The notes: generated from the sequence alone by a model not told the origin. DNA of 64,000 nucleotides from Cristatella mucedo (GCA_009760855.2 WPIO01000001.1:4702501-4766500); one strand, 5' to 3'. Counted from the first letter of the stretch, positions 1-28,349 are shown. Numbers and translations: made by a program.

Positions 1-1474
1 CCGACCAAGCTATCTTTTACCGCTCTCCCAAGTCACAATCGGGCCCGGCAGCTCTCCTAACACCAGCGGACTTGGCAACCCTCAGCACCCAAGGTCCCGC
101 ATATTGGCCTCCCCAAGCTGTGACTCATCCCTCCATAAATCAAACCTCAAGAGAAATGCGTTCATACCACCTTAAACTTCAACAGGCCATTAAATGGCCG
201 GAACACGAAAACTATAAAGCCATTAAACGGCACCAGGCTATAAATTAGCCACTAACTGGTCTATTGCTTAATTTAATAGTGCATATCAAGAGTGGACCAA
301 ATATGGATGTGCGCGATCCATACAATAACTTAATGAGCACACACGTGTGGCGATTGCTCGGCAAATAATTAAAATGCCCAGCCAATGGCAGCGAAGTCCT
401 CCTAGCTTCGATTGCATGTCCGCCCCTGGCGTAAGGTACACTCCTAGCCAATCGCAGCGAAGTCAGTTTCCGTGACCTCCATAGCTGCATCAATACAACG
501 CATGTATGTGTGCGTCTGCAAAACATAGTTTTTGTACTTGGTATCTACCGGCTGCGTGTTTCCTGTTTGGCAAGTCTGGCACACGAAACACGCTCGTGGC
601 CAAAAAGACCACTTTCATTGCCTGCAGCAATAGTTGTCGTTTGCCTATCCTCGATCAATAGACATTTCGTATCACGTACTAATAATAAAAATAATAATAA
701 TCCACTTGATAAAGCGCCCTCAGAGAACTTAATCTCTTTCGAGGTGCTTTACATTTGCTGCAATGGAAACACGGTCGAATGGTGAGTGGCATCAGGCTTG
801 ACAAAAAATATTAAAAACGTGGTTAATATGACATGCACAGGGTCAGCATGCAAGTGTGGTTAGTGGCAGCATGCACAGTGTCAGCACGCATAAGCACATA
901 AAAGACGAATCACACGGACCCACTAAATGCTGTCATAAATGGGTACTAGTTCTGCAATGCGGTCTTAAGATTCCAGCGAAGGCCATCTCATCTAAAACAC
1001 ACACTTCGCATAATCGCTGAAACAACCAGGACTCCTGGAATTTGATAGTCTGAATGAATGGTTTACAAACCCTCACAGCTGCCAGTCCTCAAATCCGTCT
1101 TAAAAATAATTTTTAGGCAGGTTACATGTTCGAATGCATGCACCCCTAGCCTTAGCAGAAGTCTCGCCCCTACACCTGCGCTCTGGCTCAATAAGTTAAA
1201 CTCAGAACTACGGAGGTCTTTCAGTGCCACTAAATCACTAAAATGACACCATCATTCCCTGCTCCTCAAGCAACCAATCACATGCAGGGTCTCGAAATCA
1301 CGATTGGTGAGTGTTTGAGTCTGGCAAGTGTGCTCGGCCAGGGCAGCTGAAAGCTACAGTAGCAGAGTCGCTCACTTCAGTTGAGTGGTAAGCGATCCGC
1401 GGCATTATAATTTTAACGGCTTCGGCGTGCAGGGTGACAACGATTGACTAACTGAGTCGCCCGTGTCTATGCAG
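1..1474. other. Non-coding DNA left of exon A (presumed intron)
   Basis: No exon is recognisable. It holds an L2-like LINE 3' end on the - strand (678-945). The remainder is unique-looking AT-balanced DNA with short ORFs of no recognised similarity. Confidence 0.5.
678..945 (-). mobile_element. L2-like LINE 3' end (tail family)
   Basis: Read on the - strand, it ends in the family hairpin (AAGCGCC-like arm, A/T-rich loop with TCTCT, GGCGCTTTAT-like arm) followed by (ATT)n, here 680-705. Upstream it contains the shared segment with GACCCTGTGCATG that recurs at 27.6, 61.3 and 63.7 kb. No coding part remains. Confidence 0.75.
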
Positions 1475-16798
<15,324 letters not shown>

Positions 16799-16991
16799 CG
16801 CCCCGGAACTGGCGCGGCATCTCGAAGTCAGTCGGCTTGACATTATATCTCTTTGGACGCACGACAAGGCATCACTGAACCAGACGCCGCTAGACACTAA
16901 ACGTTCACTTTATTACGCATGCAGTGCTTATCGTCGCGCTGCAGAGCACGTGCGACTGCAGCAGTTCAATTTTTCTCGAGTGACTAGCCTC

Positions 16992-16997
16992 AATAAA
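16992..16997 (+). terminator. Polyadenylation signal AATAAA of polycystin-like gene
   Basis: AATAAA about 195 nt after the stop codon. It is the only canonical signal soon after the terminal exon, so the 3' UTR is probably about 210-220 nt. Confidence 0.6.
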
Positions 16998-16998
16998 C

Positions 16999-18127
16999 TT
17001 ACCTAGTGAAGCTGTGTTGCCAATGGAGCTGGCCAAGCACTGACGTAATGTGAATTAGCTAGCACGGCTTTCGTGCATCGCCCTGCGAAATGTCAGAAGG
17101 AATTTAAAAAAAAAATGTTGCTAATCGTTGAGACGACATAGTATGAAGGTCCGCATTCAGCAGAAAATCAGAAAGCCTCACTTAATTGACCACGTAAATT
17201 CGCCAAAAAATAGTTTCGTTGTGTGTCCTCAAAACTTCCTACAGTGATAGGCAGGTGAGATACGGGGGCATTTTTTTATGCTCGATGCATTCACTTATCG
17301 GAAACTGAAACTAGTTAAACCCGTGCGTAACCTTGCCCATTTATTCCCCGCTGATAAGAGCTAGTCGACTAAGATCCTGAGCTAACAAGTTCAAACGCAT
17401 AACAAATGCTTGGAAATAAAGCAACGCTGTTCTGATAGAGTGGAAGTAGTTTAAAACACAATAAATACATGGTGTTAAAATGTGTTTGATAATCTATCCT
17501 ACTCACGTTTTTCACCTGTATGCCAGCGATACCGCACCTTGTATAGGCCTGTACCTTGTAAGCATGCCTCTGCCTAGCAACCCTAGGTCGAGGTCATTAT
17601 ACGAAGGTTCCAGTCAGCACTTAAAAGAGAAAGCATGACATACCGGGGCTTCAATTGTTCTTTGGACTCTCATCTTCCTTCAATTGGCGAGCACAAGAAG
17701 GGTCACAACGACCTAATCAGACGGATCCCTAAATCGCCGATGAAAACGCCCAGACGGACTCACATTCAAAATTATAAAGTCGATTGCGATTCGCTTAGAG
17801 TGATCCTTTGCTACGGAAGGGGCTCATTTGCAGCCGCTTGGCTTGGATTAAACCCAGCTTCTTCTGAGACATGGGGGCTAAGAGACTGCCTCTTTTGTTG
17901 GAATCTCTGCCTCCCTCAAGCAATCGGATCAATTCTGGGAGGCAAATCCCCCAATCAGTCCACACCCATACAGCTATCTCCAGCTCCGAAGTTCCAAGGG
18001 AACGTAAATTTCCGCATGGGAAAGAAAGCGAAATCATCAGTGCGAACTCAGCTTAAACGTCTAGAGCAATACTGTTGAATCAGCCCCACCCTCCCTTCTG
18101 ACCCGTTTGTCAATAGCTTACTCACAA
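16999..18127. other. Spacer after the polycystin gene
   Basis: No recognised gene. It holds a 147-codon open frame at 17635-18078 (+) without family similarity or promoter/poly(A) context; I do not call it a gene. Confidence 0.5.
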
Positions 18128-18330
18128 TATAGTAATAGCAATAATAATACATGTGTATAGCTCCCTCAGAGAAGTTAATCTTTTTCTAGGCATTTTATAG
18201 ATGCTGTACAGAAAGCATTACCAAATGATTGGTGGTAACATATGCAAGGAGCATGCTCAGTGTAAGAAGGTACATGCACACGATGGACAAATCGAAAAGA
18301 CCCGCCAAATGCTGTAATAAACAAGTGCGT
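18128..18330 (-). mobile_element. L2-like LINE 3' end
   Basis: On the - strand it ends in the arms around ATAGCTCCCTCAGAGAAGTT (+ strand reading) followed by an ATT-rich tail. Upstream it shares CAAATGCTGTAATAAACAAG-type sequence with the copy at 678-945. Confidence 0.65.
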
Positions 18331-18734
18331 TTTAAGATCTACCCTGTCCTCATTCCTCTGACGCTGGAGGAGCCCAACCTCTTTGGCGTGCATCGAATCA
18401 ACCCTATCTCTCCAGCTCATACAAGGGGGGCCACATGTCTGCTAGACAGGTCAGATCTGCCGCACCAGCCACCTTCACCTAGAACTATGGGGTCTTGTCA
18501 TCCACCAGCCCGTCTAACTTACTGCTGGCCAAGCTACAGGCGGAATGACTTCCGGCAATGTTCTTCGCCTCCTCTAAGCGTCTTCACAAGCCTTCCTTTT
18601 CTCCTTTGATTCTCTTTCTACCTATACATCTATCTATGTACATGTATATGTACATTATATATCTATATGCACATTAGCTGATTTATTAGCTGATTTAACT
18701 GAAAAGCCTAAACGGCTATCGATACCGCTTCCAG

Positions 18735-18832
18735 TTGGCAATAAAGGGCCACTGCAGGATTAGAACCTACGGCCTCGGTCATGAAGAGCGAACACCTTAC
18801 CTCCTGTCCTATAACGGCTATTTATATCTCCC
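18735..18832 (-). mobile_element. tRNA-derived SINE (copy 1)
   Basis: Read on the - strand it has a B-box-like GGTTCTAATCC, an A-box-like region about 40 nt upstream (GACAGGAGGTAAGG) and then GCAGTGGCCCTTTATTGCC. The same order of boxes and tail recurs at 47160-47285, so it is a repeat and not a single tRNA gene. Confidence 0.6.
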
Positions 18833-18934
18833 TTCCTATATATTTATCTACCTACGCATTTCTCTATGTTTGTCTTCTATCCGCACCCGTTAGTCTGTAT
18901 CTATCTTTATAGATGAATATGGTTACAAGGCTAG

Positions 18935-19445
18935 TTAACAAATCTTAGAGGTTCGACCGTGTGTCTCCTTTCCTGAAGGAGCTTATAGGGTTTCCGATTG
19001 ATCGACGGATAAGGAGTAACGTTCTTACTTTAACCCGCAGGGCACGCCACGGCTTGGCTCCTATATACCTAGCTGAACTGGTGCACCAGCTTCAGCGTCA
19101 TCGTGCCCTCAGGTCCTCTATGACAATACATTAGCTGTTGTGTTCCTTCACTTAAGTACCGTTGGTGACAGAAGCTTTTGCTCTCAGGTTCTAGACTGTG
19201 GAACTCACACCGCAATTCTTACGCAACGACATCTGACCTCCTGCTGCCGACAATGGCGCTTCTTTTCCAGCCGTTCCGAGCTGCTACTTCCATGCTATTT
19301 GCTGGCTCAACTGCTCTCCTAACTCTGCTACGATCCTCACTTTCTCTTCGTTACGTGAGATACAGTCGGTTGGCTACCGAATGCATAACGAAAGCCGCTT
19401 AGACTTTGAGTGGGCTATAGAAAACTCTCTTGCATAACATTCACT
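18935..19445 (+). mobile_element. LINE 3' coding remnant, second L2-like subfamily (copy 2)
   Basis: Translation over several frames gives RHGLAPIYLAELVHQLQRHR, resembling the LAP-YL-ELL motif of L2/CR1 reverse transcriptase tails, and then LWNS-like text. The second half is homologous to 3190-3510. Confidence 0.65.
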
Positions 19446-19510
19446 TAGTTTTGGTGGCTTTGAGGAAATACAGACGAAGATACATCAAATTTGTCTTTCC
19501 TTTCCCTCTT

Positions 19511-20043
<533 letters not shown>

Positions 20044-20124
20044 GATAACGCAATGCAGCCCTGGCTTAGCACAAAGGAAAGATGCTCGCTTTTAATGACC
20101 AAGGTCAAGGGCTCGAGCTCAGTG

Positions 20125-20200
20125 GCATAGCGCCTGGATAGAGATTAAGTTCTCTTAGGGTACTATGCAAATAAATTAGATTATATCAAAATTACTATAA
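20125..20200 (+). mobile_element. L2-like LINE 3' tail
   Basis: AGCGCCTGGATAGAGATTAA and TCTCTTAGGGTACTATGCAA, then an AT-rich end. Directly follows the long CT tract. Confidence 0.6.
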
Positions 20201-21588
20201 TAAAATCGGTTTCCTTTTTCTTACTCATTTCTTCTTTTCACCAGGGATATCGATAATGGGGTAACGCGATCAAACACTGCGATGCATCAGCTCAGGAAGA
20301 AGTGGCTTACCTTGAATCCTTAGGATCTTAGTTCCAACGCGTTGGCCCAGACCTGCACGCCAGACCAATTATCGTCCGGCCACACCCTATTTCCAATGAC
20401 TCCCTCGCCCAGTAGCACTATAAGGCCTCCATCCTTTCATTGACAGCTTTGACTCTTTTCGTACAACGGTTTTTCCTCTGACAAGTTAGTTGGGAGGAAC
20501 GCTAGACAATGCGGCACTATTCTACATTTGCTGTTGGCAGCTGGCGAGTCGGTACGCCCATTGAATGTACGTATATCGCGAACGCAAGTTAATTGCATTG
20601 CACCTGCTTTACCAGAGGTCAGCCATTGGGCTGCCCGTATGTTTCTGCGTGTAGCCGCTCGCCGCTCGCTTCCTTTTTCCGGTCACTCTGCGCTGATGGG
20701 GAAAAAAAGGGGGCTAGCCGCGCGACGTCTCAAAATGAGAAAGCTCCGCACTAGAATAAAGTCTGCCCAGAAGCGCGATCGAGAAACACGAGTCGAATGC
20801 GGCTGTCGGTGTTAAGGTGACTCGTTGTGAAAACAATAACACTGTACAGGCGAAGGGCGAAAGCAGCACGGTGCACTCATTTCGCGCGAGTCGGTTAGCT
20901 GTACAGGAATGAATGCATTGCAGGGCCACCGGCGACTAGCCGCTAATCCGCTGGCTGGCTTCTAAGCGGGACGGAGGCAGATAACAGCAGCAATACGTTG
21001 CTATGCAGGCGTCGCGCGGCCGTCCTAATGGCAGCTAGGTAGCAATCAATACGCCGTCGTACCTTATAGTGCTGCGACGTACCCGCACGGAGCTCCTGCT
21101 AGCTGCTCTACGTTTCCGACGGTAGGAACCGGAAGACTCTTTTCTTTACTTTTCTCTTAGACGCTACTGCAACTGCCAAACTATTGCATCTGAAGTAATG
21201 CAAGTCAGATAAAATCGCTCGATAATAAACCGCTTGCCGTTCCTAACCCAGTCAACCGATACAATTTTGATATAAATAAATAATAATAATAATAAATAAT
21301 AATATAAATATAATGTACGCACTTCCCGTGGACTGACGTCACTGCCAATTCGCCAGCCCGCTCTGACCAATAAAAAGAGCGCGCCCGAATTTAAATGCGA
21401 ATGGCAAATGCACGCTCGTATTAGAAAACTAAATTTCCCTAGAAAAGGACCCAATGTCAGAAATTAGAAGATTGGTGAAGTATCAAACTTTAACAGCAAT
21501 GGATTAGGAAAAAAAGAGCAAAACCCCACCATACTAGTAAATAAGTAATGAAATGGCCGTGTGCTAGATCCGCCAGATTACGACTGCC
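20201..21588. other. Spacer, no gene recognised
   Basis: Mixed-composition DNA becoming CpG-richer from about 20.5 kb. A 95-codon frame at 20528-20815 (+) has a basic C-terminal part but no recognisable similarity. Confidence 0.4.
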
Positions 21589-21589
21589 G

Positions 21590-22200
21590 ATATACCATAT
21601 TTTGCAGTGTATAAGCTCCCTTTTTTCAAAAAAAAAAATTAGGGTCAGATAATTGAGAGGGGGCTTATTCGTTGGAGGTTATTTTTTTGCTTTAATATTT
21701 CGCTAAAAAATGTACCTACTTTGAACACCACCCAACAATGATTAACTGGTCTCCAAAATAATTATTATAATTATAATAGTACATTTGTATAGCGCCCTCA
21801 GAGAACCGATCTCTCTCTGTAGGCACTTTACAGGTGCTGCGTTTGATAGGCTTGTTTATCAAGAAGTGTCAAGAAGTGTGGCATTTCAAATGCAACGGAC
21901 GGAACGGAAGATGACACGGTCTATGAAGAGAGTGACGACGACATGATAACGGAGTTTCCACCAAATTTCAAGCATGTGATGAAGATTGTGATGTTAAGAT
22001 GTGATGTGATGATTCAAGCATGAAGAAGGAAGATGGAGAGGGTATCATCACCATTCCTGATGCAGAGGATAGCGATAGTGACCCGAGTGATTATTATGAG
22101 TCTTTACATTGTTCAGTTTGTTCAGTTATCGAATAAAAATATTTTTTTCCAAAACATTGGTTCAAAATTTCGGGGAGTTAGTACATCGTAAAATACGGTA
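21590..22200. mobile_element. pogo-like DNA transposon remnant with terminal inverted repeats
   Basis: The left end ACCATATTTTGCAGTGTATA (from about 21594) and the reverse complement of the right end, ACCGTATTTTACGATGTACT, match at most positions and both touch a TA. Such ends (ACCGTATTTT...GTATAAG) are typical of pogo-like elements, as far as I recall. Inside, 22020-22135 (+) reads an acidic tail (GIITIPDAEDSDSDPSDYYE) ending in a stop, plausible as a transposase C-terminus. An L2-like tail is nested at 21755-21860. Confidence 0.55.
21755..21862 (-). mobile_element. L2-like LINE 3' tail nested in the pogo-like element
   Basis: ATAGCGCCCTCAGAGAACC and GTAGGCACTTTACAGGTGCT give the two arms on the - strand, preceded by an AT-rich (ATT)-like tail. 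Confidence 0.65.
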
Positions 22201-24216
22201 TTTATTATAATAAGTACCTTTTTTTACCGTATATAAGCACCCTGGCTCCTGAATTATTATGGCTAGGAAAATGGTTATAGGATAACATATTATGAAGTGG
22301 CATACAAGCGGCAGTATTTGTATTAGTTAGTTGGTTGAGCACTAGCCTTTGAGCCACGCGAAGTTGCTCTCGAGGCTTTGAGTGGATCGGCCTCTCGCTG
22401 GTGCTGTGGAAGCCGTACGTACGCTGGTGGCTGGTACTAAGCACCTGTAACCCTTCGGGCCGTCGAGTAGACTTCTCTCCGCCATGAATACAGACTTGAT
22501 ATCTTAAGGTGGGGGGCGCTCGTCGTTGCCGCCTGCGTCCCGATACTTTTGGCAACCGGATGTGCATTAGCGATTCACCTTCGATGAGTCGCTAGCCACG
22601 ACTCCAAGAGCGAGGACTTCACCGCAATTCGTCGGTCGGGCCTCGGCTGCGACTAGTGCAGCTACGAGCGCTGCGCGCTCGAGGCTTGAGTTCTGTCCGG
22701 TCGCAGAAGCCGCCACGCCCACTTTGCAGCTCAAACCACCGCAGACCGCAGCGAAAGAGAAAGAAAGCAGCAAACAAAGCCGCGCAGCGTCGAACTGCCG
22801 CAAAGGAAGCACGATTTCCGCTCAACGTGCTCAGCAGCAGCAGCAAGAGATCGAGCAGACGACGACGAAGAAGGAGTCGCGGGAGCGTGGCGCGTTCGAA
22901 GTAGAGACTCTCGGCCGCGCCCACGAGCGCCGCGCTGCTTTCGACACGGCTCGCGACCGCCACACGCGCATGCGCGGGGGGGGGGCTGCGTTGGGGGACG
23001 CGAGTGCTGGGAGTGGATGAGGAGCGTCGCAAGCCATCGACAGAGTCGGCTGCCCGATCCATCGATGTCGCTCCGGAGCCCCTAGCGGCCACCCGGCGGC
23101 GGATGACCGTCTCGCGCTGAGCAGCGTGCACATCTCCGCGCTGGAATTGCGACCACCCCTGCGGATGCAGCCTTCGGCTACAGGGAAGGGGCGCGGTTTC
23201 GCGAAGCAGCGCGACGCTCCCACGCGACGGCTGGCCAGCGTACCGCAAAGTCAATTTTCTCTCTACTGCCCGAAGGGAATGCCGCCAAGGTGTGACGGTG
23301 GGCTCAAATCGCGGCGCTTTGTACTGCGAAATCCTTATTTAAGCTTCGCGCTGCCGATTTGCACAAGATCGTGTAGGTCGACGTGCTGCGTCACTGCAGC
23401 CGGGACACCGCCGTAGCCGCCTTCGATGTCGGCGGTCGTGGGTTCCCGAAGAACGCGAAAGACCTGACGTCAGCGCGGCGGGACGATACGTCTGCGCACT
23501 AGAGCGAAACACGATTCCGGTTCAGCCACATTTCCTTAACACTTAACGGGCCGCTGGGGACGAGATTGAGAGGACGCGAGATGAAACGGTGGCGTGCTAA
23601 ATCAACCAGATTGTGACTGATATTCGTTATTTGCGGCTCCTGAATTGTAACTGCTAAGAACCTTATGGCAAAGGCTGCGTAAAAACCGACGCCGCGAGAT
23701 AGACAGTCAGCTGCGTTTCCTAAGTTGGCCTACGCATTTGAGTTTACTTAAGCTCTTGTCCACGGAGCCGTTGGTGTTTGCCATCGCCGCCGTTGAACGT
23801 CTGCAGCCCTCCATTGCTGTCAAGTAGACTTGTCTATTATGGGTGTGGACTTGGCACTTGCGGCCTAGCTCGCCTCGGACGCGGAGGCCGCACGCACCAC
23901 GCGCTTGCTTGCTTGCAAAGCAGCCGAATGGGGTTCAGTGCACAGCTCAATCTCGCGCCCCAACCCACGCGCCGCCGCTGCGGCCTCGCACGCGCATCCC
24001 GCGCGCCCGCCCCGAGGTCTAAGCGCGCGCGACGCCGGCGGCAAGCAGACAGCGCGCAGCGACGGAGCGCGAAAAACCCGAAGGCGGCGGCGGCGCGGAT
24101 CGACGACAACCGCCGCCGTCGCCGCCGTCGCCGCCGCCGGAGAGCAGCGCTCGCGAAATCTGCGCGCGGTACGTGCGCTGCAGTCGAAGCTCCGCATCCT
24201 ATAAGCCGCCGTCTAC

Positions 24217-24299
<83 letters not shown>
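24217..24299. repeat. (CGG)n trinucleotide repeat
   Basis: About 27-28 uninterrupted CGG/GGC units. Frames read poly-Gly, poly-Arg, poly-Ala or poly-Pro; none is tied to a recognisable gene. Confidence 0.97.
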
Positions 24300-24301
<2 letters not shown>

Positions 24302-25640
24302 AGACCGTACGTTGCCGACGCCCCGGCGACCCTCGGATGTGGTGTCAGGTTCGGCAACCCCCCCCCCCACCGTGCGGCTAGCCGACCGAGCGGCTGGATC
24401 CTTTGATCTGCGACCGCAGCACTCCGGCCGGCTATTCCGCAACCAGCTCTACTTCCCGGGCCGCTGGCTTTCCAGCGTGAGAACGCCGGCGCGAAGCTCC
24501 GAAGCGCCGCCTCGGCGGCGAGACAAGAGAGGACCCACCCGACCGCGGCAGCGGGGGAGGAGGGCTCAAGCGGCAGATGGGGCCTCGGGGAGGCGGCGGC
24601 GCGCGACCGACGCAGCCCGCACCTCGCCCGGCCGACGGCGGCGGGCCACTGTCGGCGGGGCGCGCCTGCGCTCCTAGACCGGACGAACGCATGAGTCGGC
24701 GTCAGAGTCGTCCGCGGCGTCCGCGGCGGCGACGCCAGCGGCGTCGGCGACGCAATCGAAGGTTACCGTGCGTGCGGCGTGCGGCGGCCGCTGGTGGCTT
24801 TTCAGATGATCGACGCCGCGAGGCTCCGGCGCGCGCTATCGCCCGCTTAGCCGTATTTCTAGCATTGGACTTGACCGAGGAGGCAGCTCGCCTGCTGGAG
24901 TCGGCCGGCTGACACCTGTCACGGCGGCGGGGGGGGGGTAGCGGGCGGCGACGCCGGAGCCGTCGAAGCAGCCGCCGCGATCTACCATCGCGACCGGCTT
25001 AAATGACTGCGCATTCCTGCTAGCGCGCCTACCGGCAGCTGATTCCTTCCATCCCTTCACCTACGCCTTTGGAGGATCGGGCTCTCAGCGGCCGCTCTCA
25101 CTTTATCTTTCTACGTGTGCGCGCGTGCGTGTGCACGCGTGTGCTTGTGAGTGCGCGTGCGTGTGCGTCTTCTTATCTATTATTCAGCTATCTTATCCAC
25201 GTATCTGCCTGGGTGAGTTTCCGCCACTGAGTCTATCCGTCCGCCCGTCCGTCCGTCCGTTCGTCTGGCTGTATGTGCCTGTCGGTCTGTCTATGTTTCT
25301 CGTATACTCTTATCTTTCTCTTTGCCCTTCTCATTCTCTGTCTCTGCGAGCGTCTATCTCCGTCTCTGTGTCTGTCTCTCAGTTACTCTCCGATTCTCCC
25401 GGCGCGTCAGTCCGTATCTCTCTCTCTCTACGGGGCGGCCGAGCACCGATCTGCCCGAGCCTTGAGATCTCCACACGAGCGCTCGCTCGCTCGCTCGCAG
25501 CGTCTGCCTTTGCCGCCACCGCAGCCGCTACGAGGTGGCTCGCGGGGCGCGCCCTGCTGCGCAGTCGCCATCAGCTTCTGTTTCACACTATCTCAAGCGG
25601 CGCCACCGGTCAAGGCTCGCACTATCGCGGCGGCGATGCA

Positions 25641-25644
<4 letters not shown>

Positions 25645-25671
<27 letters not shown>

Positions 25672-25925
25672 TGTAATAGGTCGTTTGTACAGCGCCCTAG
25701 CGAAAACAATTATCATGCTTAGGCCAGCATCCTAAGTATGAAGACGCTCACGATTAGTAAACCTTAGGCTAGTAACGCGATGCACTGAACCATGCACAGC
25801 TACGCACGCAAGGCACACCGCGACAACAACAAAAAAAGCTCCCTGCGATTAAGGGACGGCTGACCGAAAGGCGCGCGTCTTTAGCTGAGACTTAAAAGGT
25901 TCAGGGTCAGTGCAAGCCGAGGGCA
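25645..25925 (-). mobile_element. Divergent L2-like LINE 3' end
   Basis: On the + strand, (AAT)n at 25642-25670 is followed by TTTGTACAGCGCCCTAGCG, the order seen in other - strand copies. The second arm is diverged; the right part contains GTCTTTAGCTGAGACTTAAA, a sequence position that in other copies reads TTTTAAG. Confidence 0.45.
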
Positions 25926-25957
25926 ACATTCAACCAGTTTGTCTCATCTCCAGGCAG

Positions 25958-25988
25958 AGCACGCCGTCTTGTCGCGAGACGGCGTGCT
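25958..25988. repeat. Perfect 12-bp inverted repeat (hairpin)
   Basis: Arms AGCACGCCGTCT and AGACGGCGTGCT flank the 7-nt loop TGTCGCG. Confidence 0.85.
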
Positions 25989-27424
25989 TAGCAGCGGCTG
26001 CAGCGAACGCGGCGACACTCGCGGCCGCGGCTGGCGAGCTCCGTCGTCGAGAGCCCTGTCTGCACAGCGACTCCTGTCTGAGTGCGCGCGCAAGTGTCGA
26101 TGTCAGTAGGTGGCCTACCGCGAGTTGGCGACCGTCGGCAATTCAATGCTCTCCTCCTTACCCTACGTTTAGCCCGATCGACTGAACCTGAACCGTACTC
26201 GAGCGCAATCCCTCGTCGTCTGAACCCACGCCCGACCCCTTCTCGTGCTGTCGGCCGAGCGAGCGAAGTTCTTCGAACACCGCCGATCAGTGTCGTCGGC
26301 GGGCGTGGCTGGATGGTGACAGCCGGCTCGCACGTCCGCCGCTTGCCGGACCGGCGGCCTGACTAAGTTCAGCTGCTCTACGGCGGCGGCATCCGTATGC
26401 TCTGCGTACGTTTGCACTGCAGACGCGGGCCACGTGTGCGTGTGCGTGTGAGTGTGCGTGTGCGTGTGCGTATGCTTCAATGCATATACTTGTGTCGTGG
26501 CTGGTGGCTAAATCCCCGGGCTCCGGGTGGAATGTTTCTAGTATTTTAGAGCTGCTAGAATTACTTTATCTACCAGCGGAATTGGTGGATTCTTGAAAAG
26601 GCACGCGAACTAAACATTAATCGTGCATTAGTTTCGCGGCTTATTACATTTTTGTACCGCAGCTTAGCAGGGACTAGTGACTTTTGCCCGAGCACTTGCC
26701 CATTCTTGGCCGTAAGCGAAGGTTTACGCAGATAGATAGATATAAGGTGGCGGCCTGCAGGCTAGCTCGACGGAGCGCCCTCTTTCGGTCCTTTGTAGCG
26801 GAAGCGGCTGCTACGCGTAGCCAGAAACTTAATTCGTCGAGCACGCATAGCAATCGGGTTTGCATGCGCGATGGGAGGGATTCGCGCTTCGAAAGCACGA
26901 CCTGCGAGACGCTCCAGTGCGGCAGCACTAACTCAAGCGGCTTATAAACGCGGTGAGAACGGCGTGCAATGAATGAACTGCGATTAGCGCTCGTCGCGTG
27001 AGTGCAAGTCTTCGCTCTCTGATGCGAAGAGTTTGTGCGCGTCAGCAAGCCTTTCCGCGTTCGCGCCCTTTGGCCTCCGACTCCCTCTCCCCCCCACGGA
27101 GGGCCGGAGGAGCCGTTAGTCTTATTCCGCTGCGAATTGGTGGCGGGCGGGCGGCGCCGCTGAGCTATCCCTACGGCGAAGGTCGGCGGCGTGGATGAGG
27201 GCAACCCCCGTTGCACGAATGGCGTCGCAAAAAAATTTGGAAGGCTGCTCTGCGAGAAATAAAGTCAATCGTGTTACATATAGTTCAAACCGGTCGCCCA
27301 ATACGATCCGGAGTTTTTCGGAGCTTTATATTATTTGTACTCACTTATTTGAGGTCAGCCAATCCACCTACCAACCGCGTTCCGTCCCCGGTAGAATGGC
27401 ATAGCTCACTGGCTAGGGAAATTT

Positions 27425-27778
27425 AGTTCGTATGGTCCCAAAGCCTGGAACTCCTCACTCCCGACCTGCGTCAGAACATCCCCTGACTTGACCACATTTA
27501 AAAAGAAACTAAAAACGCACCTATTTAGTAGGTCCCTGTGATTCGTCCTTTATGTGCTTATGCGTGCTGACACTATGCATGCTGCCACTAGCCACACTTG
27601 CATGCTGACCCTGTGCATGTCACCCCTAACCATGTTATTCATGTTGTTTATTAAAGCACGATCCCACTCACCCTTAAATCGCATTTCCCTTTGCAGCAAA
27701 TGTAAAGCTCCTAGAAAGAGATTGAGCTCTCTGGGGGCGCTTTATCAAGTGCATTGCTATTACTATCCTTATTATTAA
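27425..27778 (+). mobile_element. L2-like LINE 3' end with ORF C-terminus
   Basis: 27429-27520 reads VWSQSLELLTPDLRQNI and a lysine-rich THLF-type end, the conserved C-terminus of L2/CR1 reverse transcriptases (SRLKTHLF-like). The 3' UTR has GACCCTGTGCATGTCACCCC and the hairpin tail AAAGCTCCTAGAAAGAGATT ... GGGGGCGCTTTATCAAGTGC. Confidence 0.85.
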
Positions 27779-28175
27779 GATACGGTTACCTTGAGCCACC
27801 AACCAAGTCTGAACTCCGTTTGCTATTGCCCCTCAGTATGCCTCAATAACCTGCCTTGGATTTAGCGATTCAGCGCGCCATTCGGTCGAGTCGAATCGAG
27901 GGCGGCACGTTTGCGCGCGGCCTCTGCGGCTCGGCAATACGAGCTGCACAGCTGTCCACAGCTGCCCTCCTAGCGGCCCGTGCTAGCGGCGCTGCTGCTT
28001 GTGAGATCAACTTCAACGATTGCCGAGAAGCTGTCGCCTAGCAGCAGCAGCCGCCGCTTTCCCTCCTGCGGCCTCGCTCCTCTCGCTCGTCGCTTCGACG
28101 CCAGCTGGCAAGCAAACTCTGCGATGCTCAGCGAGGCTCGGCGACATTCTGCGCACGTAGGCGAAGAAGAAGAGT

Positions 28176-28198
28176 TTCCCTCTCTCTGTCTCTCCCTA

Positions 28199-28229
<31 letters not shown>

Positions 28230-28254
28230 GTCTGTCTCTCTCTCTCTCTCTCTG

Positions 28255-28348
<94 letters not shown>
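28176..28348 (+). repeat. (CT)n microsatellite with CTGT interruptions
   Basis: About 170 bp of CT with scattered GTCT units, within the GC-rich block 2 kb upstream of the HES gene. Confidence 0.95.

Positions 28349-28349
<1 letters not shown>

Noticed and set aside
17635-18078. 147-codon frame (+)
   Set aside because: No family similarity, no splice or poly(A) support; lies between repeats.
18778-18800. tRNA gene at the B-box sites (also 36.1, 47.2, 51.7 kb)
   Set aside because: No acceptor stem or anticodon arm can be folded, and the sites share a non-tRNA tail; SINE instead.
23778-24677. 299-codon frame with poly-Gly and others in 22.6-30 kb
   Set aside because: GC-rich DNA keeps all frames open; no domain, no splice or start context, and overlapping frames on both strands are equally long.
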